From positions 2,957,507 to 3,021,506 of the forward strand of contig NC_083647.1 of the NCBI RefSeq assembly GCF_963576545.1: a stretch of DNA of 64,000 nucleotides. The letters run 5' to 3'. Positions 54,501 through 64,000 of the stretch are shown piece after piece; position 1 is the stretch's first letter, and every line of letters starts with the position of its first letter. The position numbers were made by a program, and so were the translations under genes. This DNA is from Limanda limanda (Eukaryota; Chordata; Actinopteri; Pleuronectiformes; Pleuronectidae). The notes below the pieces were generated by a model. It was given only the letters and a program-made list of their open reading frames with translations. It searched no databases and was not told the origin of the DNA.

Positions 54501-56842
54501 GATGCCCCACCTTGTTGAAGCCCTATGAGACAAATTGTGATTTGTGAATATAGGCCATACAAATAACATTTTATTAATGACCACGTTTTTAGCTGGACAC
54601 CACCTTGGCAGATGCAGCAAAACATGCAATCACTGCACAGATTATAGGGGCCTAGAGAGTCCAACATTGTCTTTGCATTTTACAAACTGATTCCAATTTG
54701 CAAAATCAGGCATCATTGTTTGACTTCATTTACATGATTCAGCCTTTGCCTGCAGTTTTAAATTGGATTCAAAGTGCTATAGGTTGCAGTCAACACAGGC
54801 AGTGTTGCATATCTTGGCAACAATCAGTACTAATTAATATGGAATATAGGTTCCCATGGTTCCCATAGTTCCCATGGTTCACTCAGGCTCTGTGCAAAAT
54901 TTGAACACTAGGTGATGTCTTCAGCTGTCATCGCATTACATAACTGATTTTGATTTACATTAAAAATAAGTCGTCCTTTCAGGTGAAGCTGCCCTTCCCT
55001 GTGGACCAGATCACCAATCTGCCACGCAATGACTTCCAGATCCTCGTCAAGATGCACAAGCTGAGCTCAGAGCAGCTGGAATTCATCCACGACATTCGGC
55101 GCCGCAGCAAGAACCGCATCGCCGCCCAGCGCTGTCGCAAGAGGAAGCTGGACTGCATCCAGAACTTGGAGGGCGAGATCCGTAAACTGGTGCGATCTTA
55201 CACACACACACACTCACTCTCACAAACATCATTCCAATTAAACAAAGCTGCAACCAACTTGTATATGAAATGAAAGAATGTTAACAGGTTAAAAACCTTT
55301 TAGGCAAACGCATCATCTGGTGGCCATATTGGAAAGTTTTTGTTCGTCTATCCCATTATTTAGGAACAGCTAAATGCTATAAAATGTTGCCCATCACTGG
55401 GAAAAGTCACAAAATAGGGTATTGTGGGCTTTCCCTATATTTGCATCTCTGTCAGCTGTCTGCAACTATCAGGACATAGTGGGGTTAAAGGATTATTCCA
55501 GTTTACTTATCCATCCCTTATGTGATCACGTTATATGTTTTGATAAGATGATGACAAAGTGTGTTGTTCTATTGTACTTACCATGGTCATGAACACACAG
55601 TTCTCTGAAATGAGTCATCACAATGTCACAGAAAATTCTGTGGCTAATCTGGTACAAATCATTGGCTTGTGTTAATTACTTCACTGGAGTTGTGGTGTTA
55701 TCATATTTCCAGATCACAGCAAAAAGAAAACAATGGGCAAAACCTTTAAACTGATAACTATACATTGGAAACATCATTTAAAGTGGAGGTATACCTCCAG
55801 ACTAAGCAATGTACAATATTGTTTTTTCAAGAAAAATTACTTATACAACCACTATCTACCATTGTTATGTTAAACATATATTTGTGAGGGTAAGCTAAAG
55901 ATTATGCTTTGGATTAAAATGCCTACAACAAACAACTGTTAAGAATAATAATTAATGGTGAACATTACTTGGAAGGAGGAAACAGACAGACTCTAAACTA
56001 CATACTACACTACAACACACCCCCACATGTTACTTTAAATTTTAAGAGCAGGGTTAGACTGAAAACCACTCTGTATTGAAGCTATGTAAAGGGATATATT
56101 TGTGGGGGTCTGTTGCCTCAGGTACCACTGATGTGAAATAAAGGCCATAAATCCAAGTATTGAGATTTATGAGTTTGAAGCCTTTCAGTTTTAAATGGAA
56201 AGGGATTCTACTGCGTCAATGCAGGAGCCTCACATGCACAGTGTTAATGTGGGTCTGAATATGAGCATACATAGACTGTATTTGGCTTTGGCGCAGATAT
56301 TTTTATGGTGAAAATAGTCAAGTTATTCTTGATAAAGTGCTTACTGTGGAGTGTACTGTGATTCCCTCTCCTGACCTGATCATAGTTTGTCTTATTAACC
56401 TTAGGTGAGTGAAAAGGACAAGCTGCTGAGCGAGCGCAACCAGCTGAAGGTTTGTATGTCTGAGCTGTGGCAGAACCTCTCCTTCCTCTCCCAGCAAGTG
56501 TGCAGGGAGGTGCAGGGCAGTCAGCTGCCTACCGTCTCCGCCAGCATCGACCTGACAGCCATGCCACCGTCGCCTTCTCCCGAAGATGAGGTATCCCAGC
56601 CCAGATCACCCGCGTCACAACACAACGAGGCAGTGTGTCTGTCGGATGTGGGTCTCCATCATGGGGGGGAGGGTAGGCAGTACAGGGTAGAGGTGTCAGG
56701 TTTGGGGCAGGAGAACACAGATTGTCCACTGGAGCATGGATCCGCTGAGGAAATACGTAGCCCCACTGTAACGGTGGATTTCTGTCAGGAAATGACTGAG
56801 AAATGTACGACAGAGGACCAGAAAAGAAGGGATTGTACTTAG
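39256..56842 (+). CDS. bach2: bach2, BTB-bZIP repressor, whole gene (4 coding exons)
   Basis: BACH2 is a nuclear, haem-responsive repressor that dimerises with small Maf proteins on MARE/AP-1-like sites and controls B- and T-cell fate. Exons 39256-39522, 44981-46396, 54983-55189 and 56405-56842 join in phase 0 to 2328 nt, 775 residues (human 841). Seen: SPMYVYES at 13-20; BTB fold at about 39-138 ([33 protein letters not shown]); KQEGELDRR at 384-392; haem-type Cys-Pro motif CPVPIK at 439-444; [11 protein letters not shown] at 537-547; basic region [17 protein letters not shown] at 600-616; zipper leucines 623, 630, 637, 644 and 651; C-terminal [15 protein letters not shown], the conserved export/cytoplasmic-retention tail. 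The BACH2-specific motifs rule out bach1. Teleosts often have bach2a and bach2b; which this is cannot be decided here. Confidence 0.95.
42671..44583 (-). mobile_element. 5'-truncated L2/CR1-clade LINE insertion
   Basis: A reverse-transcriptase-only LINE in antisense to bach2. The 3' end (left) carries a ~230-bp UTR with the teleost LINE tail block AGCTGACGCTTTTATCCAAA and a short ACATT tandem tail instead of poly(A). An exact 8-bp direct repeat TTATACAT lies at 42663-42670 and 44584-44591, fitting a target-site duplication. The 5' endonuclease part is missing. The open frame is intact, so insertion is probably recent. Confidence 0.85.
42900..44591 (-). CDS. LINE reverse transcriptase ORF fragment
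   Basis: 563 codons without a stop. Non-LTR reverse transcriptase blocks in order: NYRPVSL (124-130), [10 protein letters not shown] (195-204), [10 protein letters not shown] (252-261), SYADDTQL with catalytic YADD at 285-288, then [11 protein letters not shown] and the C-terminal WNELPLDIR. It would copy LINE RNA at a nicked target, but the apurinic-type endonuclease and ORF1 are absent. The nominal ATG at 44591 comes from the flanking duplication, not from the element, so this is a truncated ORF and probably not expressed. A stretch of T (42882-42901) follows the stop on the + strand view. A decayed relative of this element lies at 46585-47036. Confidence 0.88.
   Translation of the reverse strand: MYNCQLLFVNYFTKKIDDIRSSFSDPPSRTTPPSTSSSSPSLSSFTPLSPNQVLTLVTSARPTTCPLDPIPSHILQSIAPDLLPFLTHLINTSLSNGCFPNSLKEARVNPLLKKPTLDPSAVNNYRPVSLLPFVSKTLERAIFNQLSSYLNHNNLLDPRQSGFKAGHSTETALLAVSEQLHTARADSLSSVLILLDLSAAFDTVNHQILISSLQDLGISGSALSLLSSYLNERTYRVTWRGSVSEPCPLTTGVPQGSVLGPLLFSLYTNTLGSVIHSHGFSYHSYADDTQLILSFPRSETQVAARISACLTDISQWMTAHHLKINLDKTEILFLPGTNSPTHDLTINFDNSVLTPTQTARNLGVTLDCQLSLSANIAATTRSCRFMLYNIRRIRPLLTQKAVQVLVQALVISRLDYCNSLLAGLPATAIRPLQLIQNAAARLVFNQPKFTRTTPLLRSLHWLPVTARIRFKTLVLAYHAVNRSGPVYIQDMVKHYTPARSLRSASAKRLVPPSLRAKHSSKSRLFAVLAPKWWNELPLDIRTSESLHIFRRKLKTYLFRLYLE
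44981..46396 (+). CDS. bach2: bach2 coding exon 2 (BTB second half, central region)
   Basis: Residues 90-561. Starts [18 protein letters not shown] after acceptor CTCTACAG. Holds the end of the BTB domain, acidic and Ser-rich regions, SCLRS (302-306), KQEGELDRR (384-392) and CPVPIK (439-444). Donor is GAG|GTTAGT, weaker than consensus; read-through would add 16 codons and stop at 46445, giving a protein without bZIP. Confidence 0.95.
46585..47036 (-). mobile_element. decayed copy of the same LINE family
   Basis: Closely similar to 43070-43535. On the minus strand it reads [25 protein letters not shown] and [20 protein letters not shown], with substitutions and a lost frame beyond. No 3' tail. 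It begins about 190 bp after bach2 exon 2. Confidence 0.88.
47330..48125. other. CpG-richer island inside bach2 intron 2
   Basis: GC/CpG content rises above the flanks. Contains two ACGTCATTT motifs near 47337-47372, a tandem of GCTAGCGGGCTA at 47558-47584 and further GCTAGC sites at 47752-47785. Could be a DNA-transposon remnant or an intronic regulatory/alternative promoter element. No splice donor or protein signal I trust. Confidence 0.35.
48359..48700. repeat. LINE-related 3' repeat fragment (probable)
   Basis: AGATAGATAGATAC followed by a conserved-looking block with CAGTCTGTTGGAGAAAGTGC, CTGTCTGTCCACTAGGTGG and CTTCTTAATCAGTTTGTTAA, which I recall as part of a common teleost LINE 3' region, in antisense. 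Not verifiable here. Confidence 0.4.
51711..51850 (-). repeat. dispersed repeat, inverted partner of 54388-54572
   Basis: Its reverse complement reads GTCCTGGGAGAGGGAAACC, CACATGTGGCTCTCTCTGAG, TTTTTCCTTACTCTTGTTGA and GGGTTAAGGACAGAGGATG, matching the + strand copy at 54388-54572 block by block. Confidence 0.8.
54388..54572 (+). repeat. LINE-tail-like dispersed repeat
   Basis: CATCCTGGGAGAGGGATTCC, GTGGCTCTCTCTGAGGTTTC, TTTTTCCTTACTCTTGTTGA then AAGCCCTATGAGACAAATTG and ATACAAATAA. The ending resembles teleost L2-type LINE tails. Forms an inverted pair, about 2.5 kb apart, with 51711-51850. Confidence 0.78.
54848..54880. repeat. short GGTTCCCAT minisatellite
   Basis: About three and a half copies of a 9-10-bp GTTCCCATG unit, 100 bp before bach2 exon 3. 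Confidence 0.8.
54983..55189 (+). CDS. bach2: bach2 coding exon 3 (basic region, first half of zipper)
   Basis: Residues 562-630. [18 protein letters not shown], then the CNC/basic region [20 protein letters not shown] and [11 protein letters not shown]. Acceptor CCTTTCAG. Donor CTG|GTGCGA is poor and is followed by a CA run. Confidence 0.96.
55190..56404 (+). other. bach2 intron 3 (coding)
   Basis: 1.2 kb, AT-rich; starts with a short CA/CT run and shows no recognised element. Confidence 0.8.
56405..56842 (+). CDS. bach2: bach2 coding exon 4 (end of zipper, C-terminus)
   Basis: Residues 631-775, [21 protein letters not shown] completing the zipper with Leu637, 644 and 651, then a variable region and the conserved end [15 protein letters not shown]. 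Stop TAG at 56840-56842. Confidence 0.96.
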   Translation: MSEKDKLLSERNQLKVCMSELWQNLSFLSQQVCREVQGSQLPTVSASIDLTAMPPSPSPEDEVSQPRSPASQHNEAVCLSDVGLHHGGEGRQYRVEVSGLGQENTDCPLEHGSAEEIRSPTVTVDFCQEMTEKCTTEDQKRRDCT

Positions 56843-59399
56843 AGTCTTGTGACAAAACTTGTTTCGTCTATGACACACTTGTCTAGTCTTTACCTTGATA
56901 TTTGAAGTCTTTTTTTTTCATTTTTTTTTTTTTTTTTTTTAATGGATGACACAAGCGCTATCAGCAATACTGTTCAACAGATATTTTTGGACTGGTATAA
57001 AACAGAAGCACTGGGAGCTTTCTTTCTCCTCCTCCTCTCTCTATCATCTCAACTCTTTCTTCCCGTCAGCTTCCCCAGTTCTCTCGTGCATCACGGGAGG
57101 CCAAACTCAGGAATTCCACAGAATGTTCACTAAAGTCCCTGTCAACATGTACATGCACTTTACTTTATGAGTCCTGTCTAATCTTGATCATTATTGTTGG
57201 TGCATATGATTGATTTGCGATAAGTAATTAGCAGTAAATAATTCACATTTGACCTCAACCTGTCTGCTTGAGGAAGGAATGGGTGAACATATTGGTGGAT
57301 ATGCCCTTTAGCTTCTTTTCTGACAGTGAAATGAGAAGATGATACCAGTTGCATGTCTGTGTGTTTGGTACAGTACAGAGCTGGAGCCAGAACATGGTTA
57401 GGCCAGATTAGCATAACAACTGCAGGCAGGGGGAAAACAACTTGTCAGGTGCTTTGGCAAGCACTTTTAATTTTGTAATTTATAAAGGCGAGAATCTAAA
57501 TGTCTGCTTGAACTTTTGATATTTCTGTTGATATAGTATTATGCATTATATAATGTTATCTAGGAATAAGAGATGGATATTTCTGGAGTTGTGACTGCTG
57601 TCAAACCTTTGGAGAGGATTTTATGTCTTGACGATACTGTGTCTAATTCCCTGCTGAATTATTTACTCTCGTTTTGATTCATGGTGTTTCTATATCGCAG
57701 CTACTACAATAGGAAATCGGACAGTTTGCAGTTTGTTCCAGGTGTGAAACGACTTTCCCTTCAATTATCACCTCACCTGTTGCCCGTAGGATTGGGAGAA
57801 GCAGTTGGAGATTTCTCCATTTTCAGAAAGGAGGCCCACTTCTCCCTATAACTAAATGGAATGCAGGGCAGATAATGGCTGATTCTTCTAGGTAATTGTC
57901 ACTGGTGCAGCGTCACTATTCTGATTGGGTTATTGGGAGTTATTGAATTGCTTGATAAGAAAAACCTAATGTGTAAAAGGCTGCTAGGGAAAATAACTAG
58001 GTTTATTCTCTTGCAGTTGTATTATTGGATTGTATTTATAGTAGACTTACTATCTTGGCTCTGGTGGGTTGACAGAACTTTTGCTCTTTTCATCAAGAGG
58101 GAAATGTACAGACCTAATTTCCTGATATCTCTGACTAGAAGTTTTGTTGAAACTGTGCTGCTTATAATTATATACTGAATATTTATTTTTAACATGGCAC
58201 ATGACTTTACTGTCACTTGGCCCAGCTTTTGCTTACCAAGAAAGAATTCTGATAATTATCTCCAACCGAAACCACAATTTGTATGCATCTTTTTTGTCTA
58301 GTTGTCTAGTACTACGTTATTATGTCAACTGATGGTAGACATAACTTTTCACTTTTGGTGGCATAGTCAGATTATCTGTTCCCTCTGTTTGTATGCAAAA
58401 CTAGGCTTACCATGCCCATCTTCTCACCTCACTCAAAGAGAGAAAACTAAATATATTTTCAAAAATGTTGGTCTCATCCTTTAAAATAATCAACAAATGG
58501 TTCAACATCAAAAAGCTTGCTTTTTGTGATATGACATAAAGCTTCAGTGTGAAGGATTTACTGGTATCCAGCAGTGCGACTGCATATTACAACCAACTGA
58601 GTACCTCTCCCTAACCCCCCAGTGCATATGGGGAAACTACTGTGGCCTTCAGGTATCACAAAAACACATAAGTCCCTCTCTAGTATCAGAGTTTGGTTTG
58701 TCCTTTCTGGGCCACTGTAGACACATGGTAGTGAAACATGGCAGCTTCTGGGAAAGAGGACCTGCTCCTGATGCGGATATTAAGGGCTAATTTTAAGGTA
58801 ATAAAAACACAATATTTCTTAGTTTCAGGTAATTTTACGCTAATGAAAACACAAATTTCCTTTTTGACTATAGATCCCCATGATTCCTACACACTGGAGC
58901 TTTTAATATCTCAAGTGTCGCAGTAGTGACACAGGACTTTAAAGTAAAATGTTACCAAAGGTGTGCATTTGAAAAAAAAAAAATGTCATTATGCAACGTT
59001 TCATTTAAAACACTCCACTTTTACTTTTTCTTGTACTCAGAAGGACATTTCTACACATTACTTGTCTGCCTTGTTTCATATCTGTGCTAAGAGATAGAAC
59101 ATTGCAAAACATAAGCACTGCCCCTCACCTCCAAGAGGTTACGCCTAGCACTGAGCAAACATGTCCAAATGAAGGGCCACGCCAGTGCTGATATGCATTT
59201 TTGCTGACCATTTTCCAAAGCATTCTACCGTGGTTCTAAGTTGATTTCATTCATTTCACTTTCCATGAAAATCTACATGCATTTTGCTCTAGTTGTTGTA
59301 AAGGTTACATGATATTCATGACAGGTTACTTGTTTTTTATTTTAAAGTTATTGTATAGGAACACCAGAAATAATGTGTGTGAGATAAGAGATTGATTTC

Positions 59400-59865
59400 A
59401 ATCAGACCTTTTCATTTTTTTCAAACTTTATTGTGTTTTAATTTTTAATGGATGATTGCCATTTTTGTCTACCCAATATCACATTATGACAAAGTAAAAA
59501 TGGGTTTTTGGAAGTTTTTTGCAAACTTTAAGTTTTCTGAAATAACACTAAAGTAACGATTGATGTATCTAAAACATTCCTAAAGATGTGTGTGCTCCCA
59601 GGAGCAGAGTGACCTCTATCATTTTAAATGGAAGAAGTTTGGAACAAGTAGGACTCTCCATATTCGGATATTTAGCCAAACTGAATAACATAAGAAGGAC
59701 CTTACTCAGGGAGGTATCGGTTTAGCCACTTAATGAATGGAAATTTCAGTTTTTTATTAATTATTATTAATCATAATATCAAGAGTAATGTGGGCAAAAA
59801 TGGCAATTTCTGCACAATAAAGTGTGCAAAATGTGAGGGTGTCTGAATACTTTCTGAAGCCACAT
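59400..59865 (-). mobile_element. Tc1/mariner-like MITE fragment
   Basis: Right end GTGTCTGAATACTTTCTGAA at 59840-59859 is the reverse complement of a typical teleost Tc1-like terminus. Interior blocks GCCATTTTTGTCTACCCAAT and CACATTATGACAAAGTAAAA are familiar from that family. No transposase frame. Confidence 0.6.
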
Positions 59866-59997
59866 ATACAAATATAAATGAATGGAAAGCAACAGCTGCC
59901 GTAAAACATCTGCAGCACCGTGCCATGCTTTGGTAAATGGACAGTAAAAATGTGAAGTATAAATGATCCCTTTTAAATTTTAAACATTCTGGTTTGG

Positions 59998-60034
59998 TTG
60001 TTTAAATAACTGTTTAAATAACTGTTTAAATAAT
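59998..60034. repeat. 12-bp tandem repeat
   Basis: Three copies of GTTTAAATAACT (the last imperfect). Confidence 0.85.
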
Positions 60035-61211
60035 TTATAAGTGCTTTTTTTCAACCTATATATTTATTCTCTTAAAAGTAGCAAGAATTTATGTTTGTAC
60101 TTATGGCAATCATGTATTTAGCTACAATGTTCTAGTGTTATAGATAAGACAAAAACCCAGACTAAAAGTATTTGGTACAGTATATCTGTTCAAACGCAAA
60201 CACACACAATGTTCCTACTGACCAATCAGTATTCCTCATAGTGTATGGTATGAAGTTCAAAGCTCCAAACAAACACACTGGCGAATTATTGATTCAGGGA
60301 GATGCCAAATTCATCTGCTGTTGAAAAGTCGATGGTGATGCACGTGGCAGGGGTGAGTGCTACTGCCGTCTGTTTTGTTGCTTCACTGTCATCTGCACAT
60401 TGGAGCATGTCGACAGCATTTGAATACTGAATGTGTTTGGGCTTCTTTCTCCCATCAGGGTCAGGGTGGAGTGGCTTTTAACAAAGGAAGGTCAAACAGC
60501 AATTTTAAACTGCAGTTGACAATATTTCATGCAAGTTGATTTTTAGGAACTGAACCTGAAAATCAAGAGCTGCTATTTCCCCTGTGTGATTTTGTAAATG
60601 TCAAACTATTCATTTTGATGAGGGGTATTTAAAAACAGCCCAGTACATAAAGACAAATTGACCATGAAAGAAAAATGAACTGATCACAATCATGACAGCA
60701 ACATGTTAGCCAATGATAATCGTATTAGAATGTACTAAAGTACAAGTACACCGAAGAACACTGCTCACATAATTTTCATAGACGTTCATTTCTTCAGAAC
60801 TTTATTTATTTGTACGTGTTTGGTGGGGTGGGTGTTTGGGGTGGGACGTGGGTGGGGGTGGTAGAGGAAATTGCATAGATGTAAAATGTAGGTCGCTACC
60901 CTTTCTTAGAATGGATTTATTGATGGTTGTAGTTTGTTATCGTTGAGTATTTCATGAAAAAAAACAAGTCCTAATTTACAAGTCACATGTACTTAAGTTG
61001 TAATATTTGAACTTAAAGGTGGAGCGAGCGTGTTTACAATTTTGTGTCTTGCCTGCTCTTCTTGTTTTGTAAAGAAATAATGAAGATCGGAGAATTAATT
61101 TGAGTGTTTCAGACTTTGAAAGAATAAAATGAATCTGACAAGTGCAGCTACAAATTCTTGCCTTAGAAGTTACAGAGGCCAAACTATCCACTAACTGAAC
61201 AAATTATTTTT

Positions 61212-61243
61212 TTTACTTTCTACTTTATTCAGTAGAAAGTAAA
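61212..61243. repeat. 13-bp perfect hairpin in putative 3'UTR
   Basis: TTTACTTTCTACT (61212-61224) pairs exactly with AGTAGAAAGTAAA (61231-61243) around a 6-nt loop. Possible RNA structure if transcribed. Confidence 0.8.
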
Positions 61244-63640
61244 TATTCATAAAGGTTCTTTTTGTAAGAAGTATATCTCACCCTCTGGAAATATGGAGAC
61301 TCAAAGTGTTCAGTATTAAATAAAACAATGTTATGAATCACAAAGATAATAATATAAGATCTCTCAAAACATAATATAACCATGAAACTGTGAGACAATT
61401 AGAGTTTTTTCAAACATTGTGTGAAATAAAGCGATTTTTGAAATGAATCTAATATCAACGATGAATTGTTGTTCAGATATAAAATAACAGATAAGCTTTA
61501 AATGTATTTTAATGTATTGTTTTATTTTACAGTTTCATGGATACATTATAAGTTTTGTACGTGTCTTTTTATTATTTTATTTGTTTCACAGCATTTTATC
61601 TATTTCTTTAATGTTGCCCACTGTGGGTCTCCATATAGAAGCCAAATTCTAAGTTAAGTGTCCTCTTGGAAGAGATTTGTTTCAACATGTATTTGGTTTA
61701 ATGAATTAGAGGCATTTCTACAGTTAAGTTAAATACCACAAGGAGTTACACTTGAGTAAAGATCCGAATGATGCATCATATGGATCAGCTTTTAATCCTT
61801 CTACACAAAACTGTGCAAAAAATGTGAACATGGGTGACAAGGTGATGCCAAACATTAATTTGCTAATGTGTTTTCATTTTTTGCAACAGTTTTTATATTT
61901 GTAGAACATAAATTCCATGAACTTATTCTGTGCCTGACTTTTTAAGTTTACCAGGACAACATGTTCCCTCACTTTTCTCTTCATGCTACGATGCAAACAA
62001 AACACATGCTGTATTTAAATGGAGCGCTGCACATCAGAGATGTTTACTGAAGTTGGTTGCTCTGCATTTTTTTTCTGTCAACTGTGAGAAGCACAATATT
62101 CCTAATATATGGAACAAGATTAGACCAAAGATGTTAAACTTTGAGGAATGATCACTCATCATAATCCTGTTCACAACGTCATGATTTTGGGAAAGAGTTA
62201 AATTCAGTGTTAAATTATAAATCTGATATTAATGTTCAGAATTATGCCATAAAAATCTATTTCAAATTCCAGAAATGCTTTATTTTTACTAGTCAGTCTT
62301 GAAAGTTCCCTCTAGATCTCTGAATCATTACCTTTCCCGTACGGGACCAAAATTAACTGGAGATTAAAAGGTTTGCTTGAGTCAGGTGATTCTTCACATT
62401 TTTTAAATGTTTGCAGAGGCTCATTATTGTTGCGTGGCAACGCTGAGCAGATTTTTAGGAACTGACTTCACTTGCAACTCCACCACGAAAACAAAACACT
62501 GACAGCAGCAAAAGTTGTCACTCTGCCCGTTGAGTACCAAACTGTACTGAGATAAATAAAGACACATCTGCTTAGCTGACGTTCAAAAAGCTTATAGTTT
62601 GCATAAGGGTCAGCAGCAGTAATGTAGGCACTGCCAAAAAAACACTGGTATGCATTGCCTTTTGGAAATCATGTTGTGTCTCTAACAGGTGCTGTGGGTC
62701 TGCATGTTTTCAAAGTAGCAGCTGCTGCTTTCTCCATGTTGAAGCTGATCAGAGGAAAATCCTGTAGACTCGATTGAGAACCACACTGTCTAACTCTATA
62801 TCCTGCCATATAGGTCGGACATCAGATCAGTAATGTCCACAAACTCAAGACTGACGTAGTCATCTTTTGGTCAGTCAAAGAGTAAAAGATGAATTTATTT
62901 TAATAGTATATTTGAGTTTCCAACTTTCCAACATCTCTGAATGCAGCGCTAATCTAGGCCCAGCAGTTACTACTTTAATTCTGGTTATCAGGGAAGAATT
63001 TTCCCTTGTGGATGTTAGTGTTTTGGAATCAAATGCCTTCAACTTTGCAATGACAACATGATGGCAGTACTTATTTAATCCAATCTGTTTACAGAAAGAG
63101 TCTCAGATTGTGATTTAGGTTTTTTTAAACCTCTGTTGAACAGACTCTTAACACTTATCTACCTGGATGATTCAGCATACCTCTTTTTATGGACTGTATG
63201 ATAGACATGTAGAAAGTTTCTGTGATGTGTTTCTAACTTTTTACAGTGATCATTGTATTTGTAGATTTTGGTGAGCCATTTCTCACATTTCCTTTTTTTT
63301 GAGTACATGCAACATGACTGTTATTTGCAGATTCAGCATTTTTGATTTCCTATTTTTTATCTTTGAATGTTCAAATGACCTGTTTTGTTTAGATTTTCTT
63401 TGTAAATATTGTGCAACATGTCACGTTTTGTTTATTTCATATGACGGTTTTAAAGAAGAAAAAAAACACAATATGTTCAGGCAATTTTTGTTGAGAATTA
63501 AAACAAAAAGCATGAGAAGTCTATGTTTGGGTGTCGCTGTGTTGATTCTGATGAAATCTCTGCTGAAAAGATGCTGTTTTGTTAAGAAGCATTTAATCGG
63601 AATATAATATAAAGTTTATCTTGTAATTGCTGTATATAAA

Positions 63641-64000
63641 TGACTATACAGACTATACACACATTATAATCAAGTCTTTCACTTTAAGAAAATGTACTTT
63701 AGGTCCATGTTACAGTAGCAGACAGATCCTCTGATGAGATGCTCCATAATCTAGTGTTGTTTCTGCACAACCTAGAAATTCAGCCAACACATGGAATGGT
63801 GTCTATATTTTTTTTTTTAAGACTCCATTCTGTCCTTTTAGTAACCACATGCAGGCATTTTAAGGTGCTTCTAAACCAAATATCAAATACTTGGCTTTGG
63901 CTGTCTTGTCGTGGCTGTTCTGACTAGTTTTGGCCCCATGTGACTTGATTGGTGGATCAATGTTGATGGCTGGATCACTGATACAGTTTCCCCTCTGTTT
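63641..64000. other. window end, nothing recognised
   Basis: AT-rich sequence without a gene, repeat or signal I can support. Confidence 0.5.

Larger units (their letters stand above)
46397..54982 (+). other. bach2 intron 2 (coding)
   Basis: 8.6 kb containing several repeat fragments annotated separately (46585-47036, 47330-48125, 48359-48700, 51711-51850, 54388-54572). The segment 52200-54380 includes sequence at 53250-53480 that looks repeat-derived but cannot be named. No gene seen. Confidence 0.75.
56843..63640 (+). other. bach2: probable long bach2 3'UTR and downstream sequence
   Basis: Nearly 7 kb of AT-rich non-coding sequence with no competing gene. AATAAA hexamers occur at 61123-61128, 61319-61324 and 61425-61430, and a 3'-end-like stretch (ATATAAAGTTTATCTTG) near 63607. 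Human BACH2 also has a multi-kilobase 3'UTR. The actual end or ends are unknown. A poly-T tract occupies about 56910-56940. Confidence 0.45.

Noticed and set aside
39256..56842. bach1 instead of bach2
   Set aside because: [21 protein letters not shown] and the C-terminal [11 protein letters not shown] are BACH2 features, and map3k7 is the expected neighbour of bach2.

Overview
The window looks like teleost (ray-finned fish) genomic DNA. It has vertebrate multi-exon genes with GT-AG introns, long CA/GT and ATG microsatellites, and fish-type transposable elements (hAT, Tc1-like, L2/CR1-like and L1-like LINEs). No bacterial, organellar or viral gene organisation is present. Species cannot be set from sequence alone.

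Two protein-coding genes lie head-to-tail on the + strand. (1) 1730-14079: a 14-exon TAK1 gene (map3k7 or a map3k7-like duplicate), 502 codons by my exon joins, with every junction in phase. Kinase core, activation-loop phosphosites and C-terminal TAB2/3-binding coiled coil are present, but the linker between them is much shorter than in human TAK1. (2) 39256-56842: bach2, 4 coding exons and 775 codons, encoding a BTB-bZIP transcriptional repressor. The first coding exon carries only 14 nt of 5'UTR, so non-coding exons must lie upstream; a CpG-rich segment with a perfect CRE and a good splice donor near 21.2-21.6 kb is the best candidate. As I recall it, MAP3K7 and BACH2 are also neighbours on the same strand in human 6q15, so this is conserved microsynteny. 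The two products are not known to form one pathway, although both act in immune and stress signalling.

Layout: 1-1.2 kb, decayed retroelement tail and microsatellites; 1.3-1.73 kb, map3k7 promoter/5'UTR; 1.73-14.08 kb, map3k7, with a TSD-flanked hAT element in intron 5; 14.08-about 15.9 kb, its likely 3'UTR; 15.9-21.2 kb, intergenic; 21.2-39.2 kb, probable bach2 promoter and 5' non-coding part; 39.2-56.8 kb, bach2 coding part, with a nearly intact antisense LINE reverse transcriptase in intron 1 and several repeat fragments in intron 2; 56.8-about 63.6 kb, probable long bach2 3'UTR; the last few hundred bases are unassigned.

The most interesting signals are the hAT insertion that ends 20 bp before map3k7 exon 6 and appears to have replaced the intron branch point, and the shortened TAK1 linker. 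No CRISPR, rRNA, credible tRNA or prokaryote-type system was seen.
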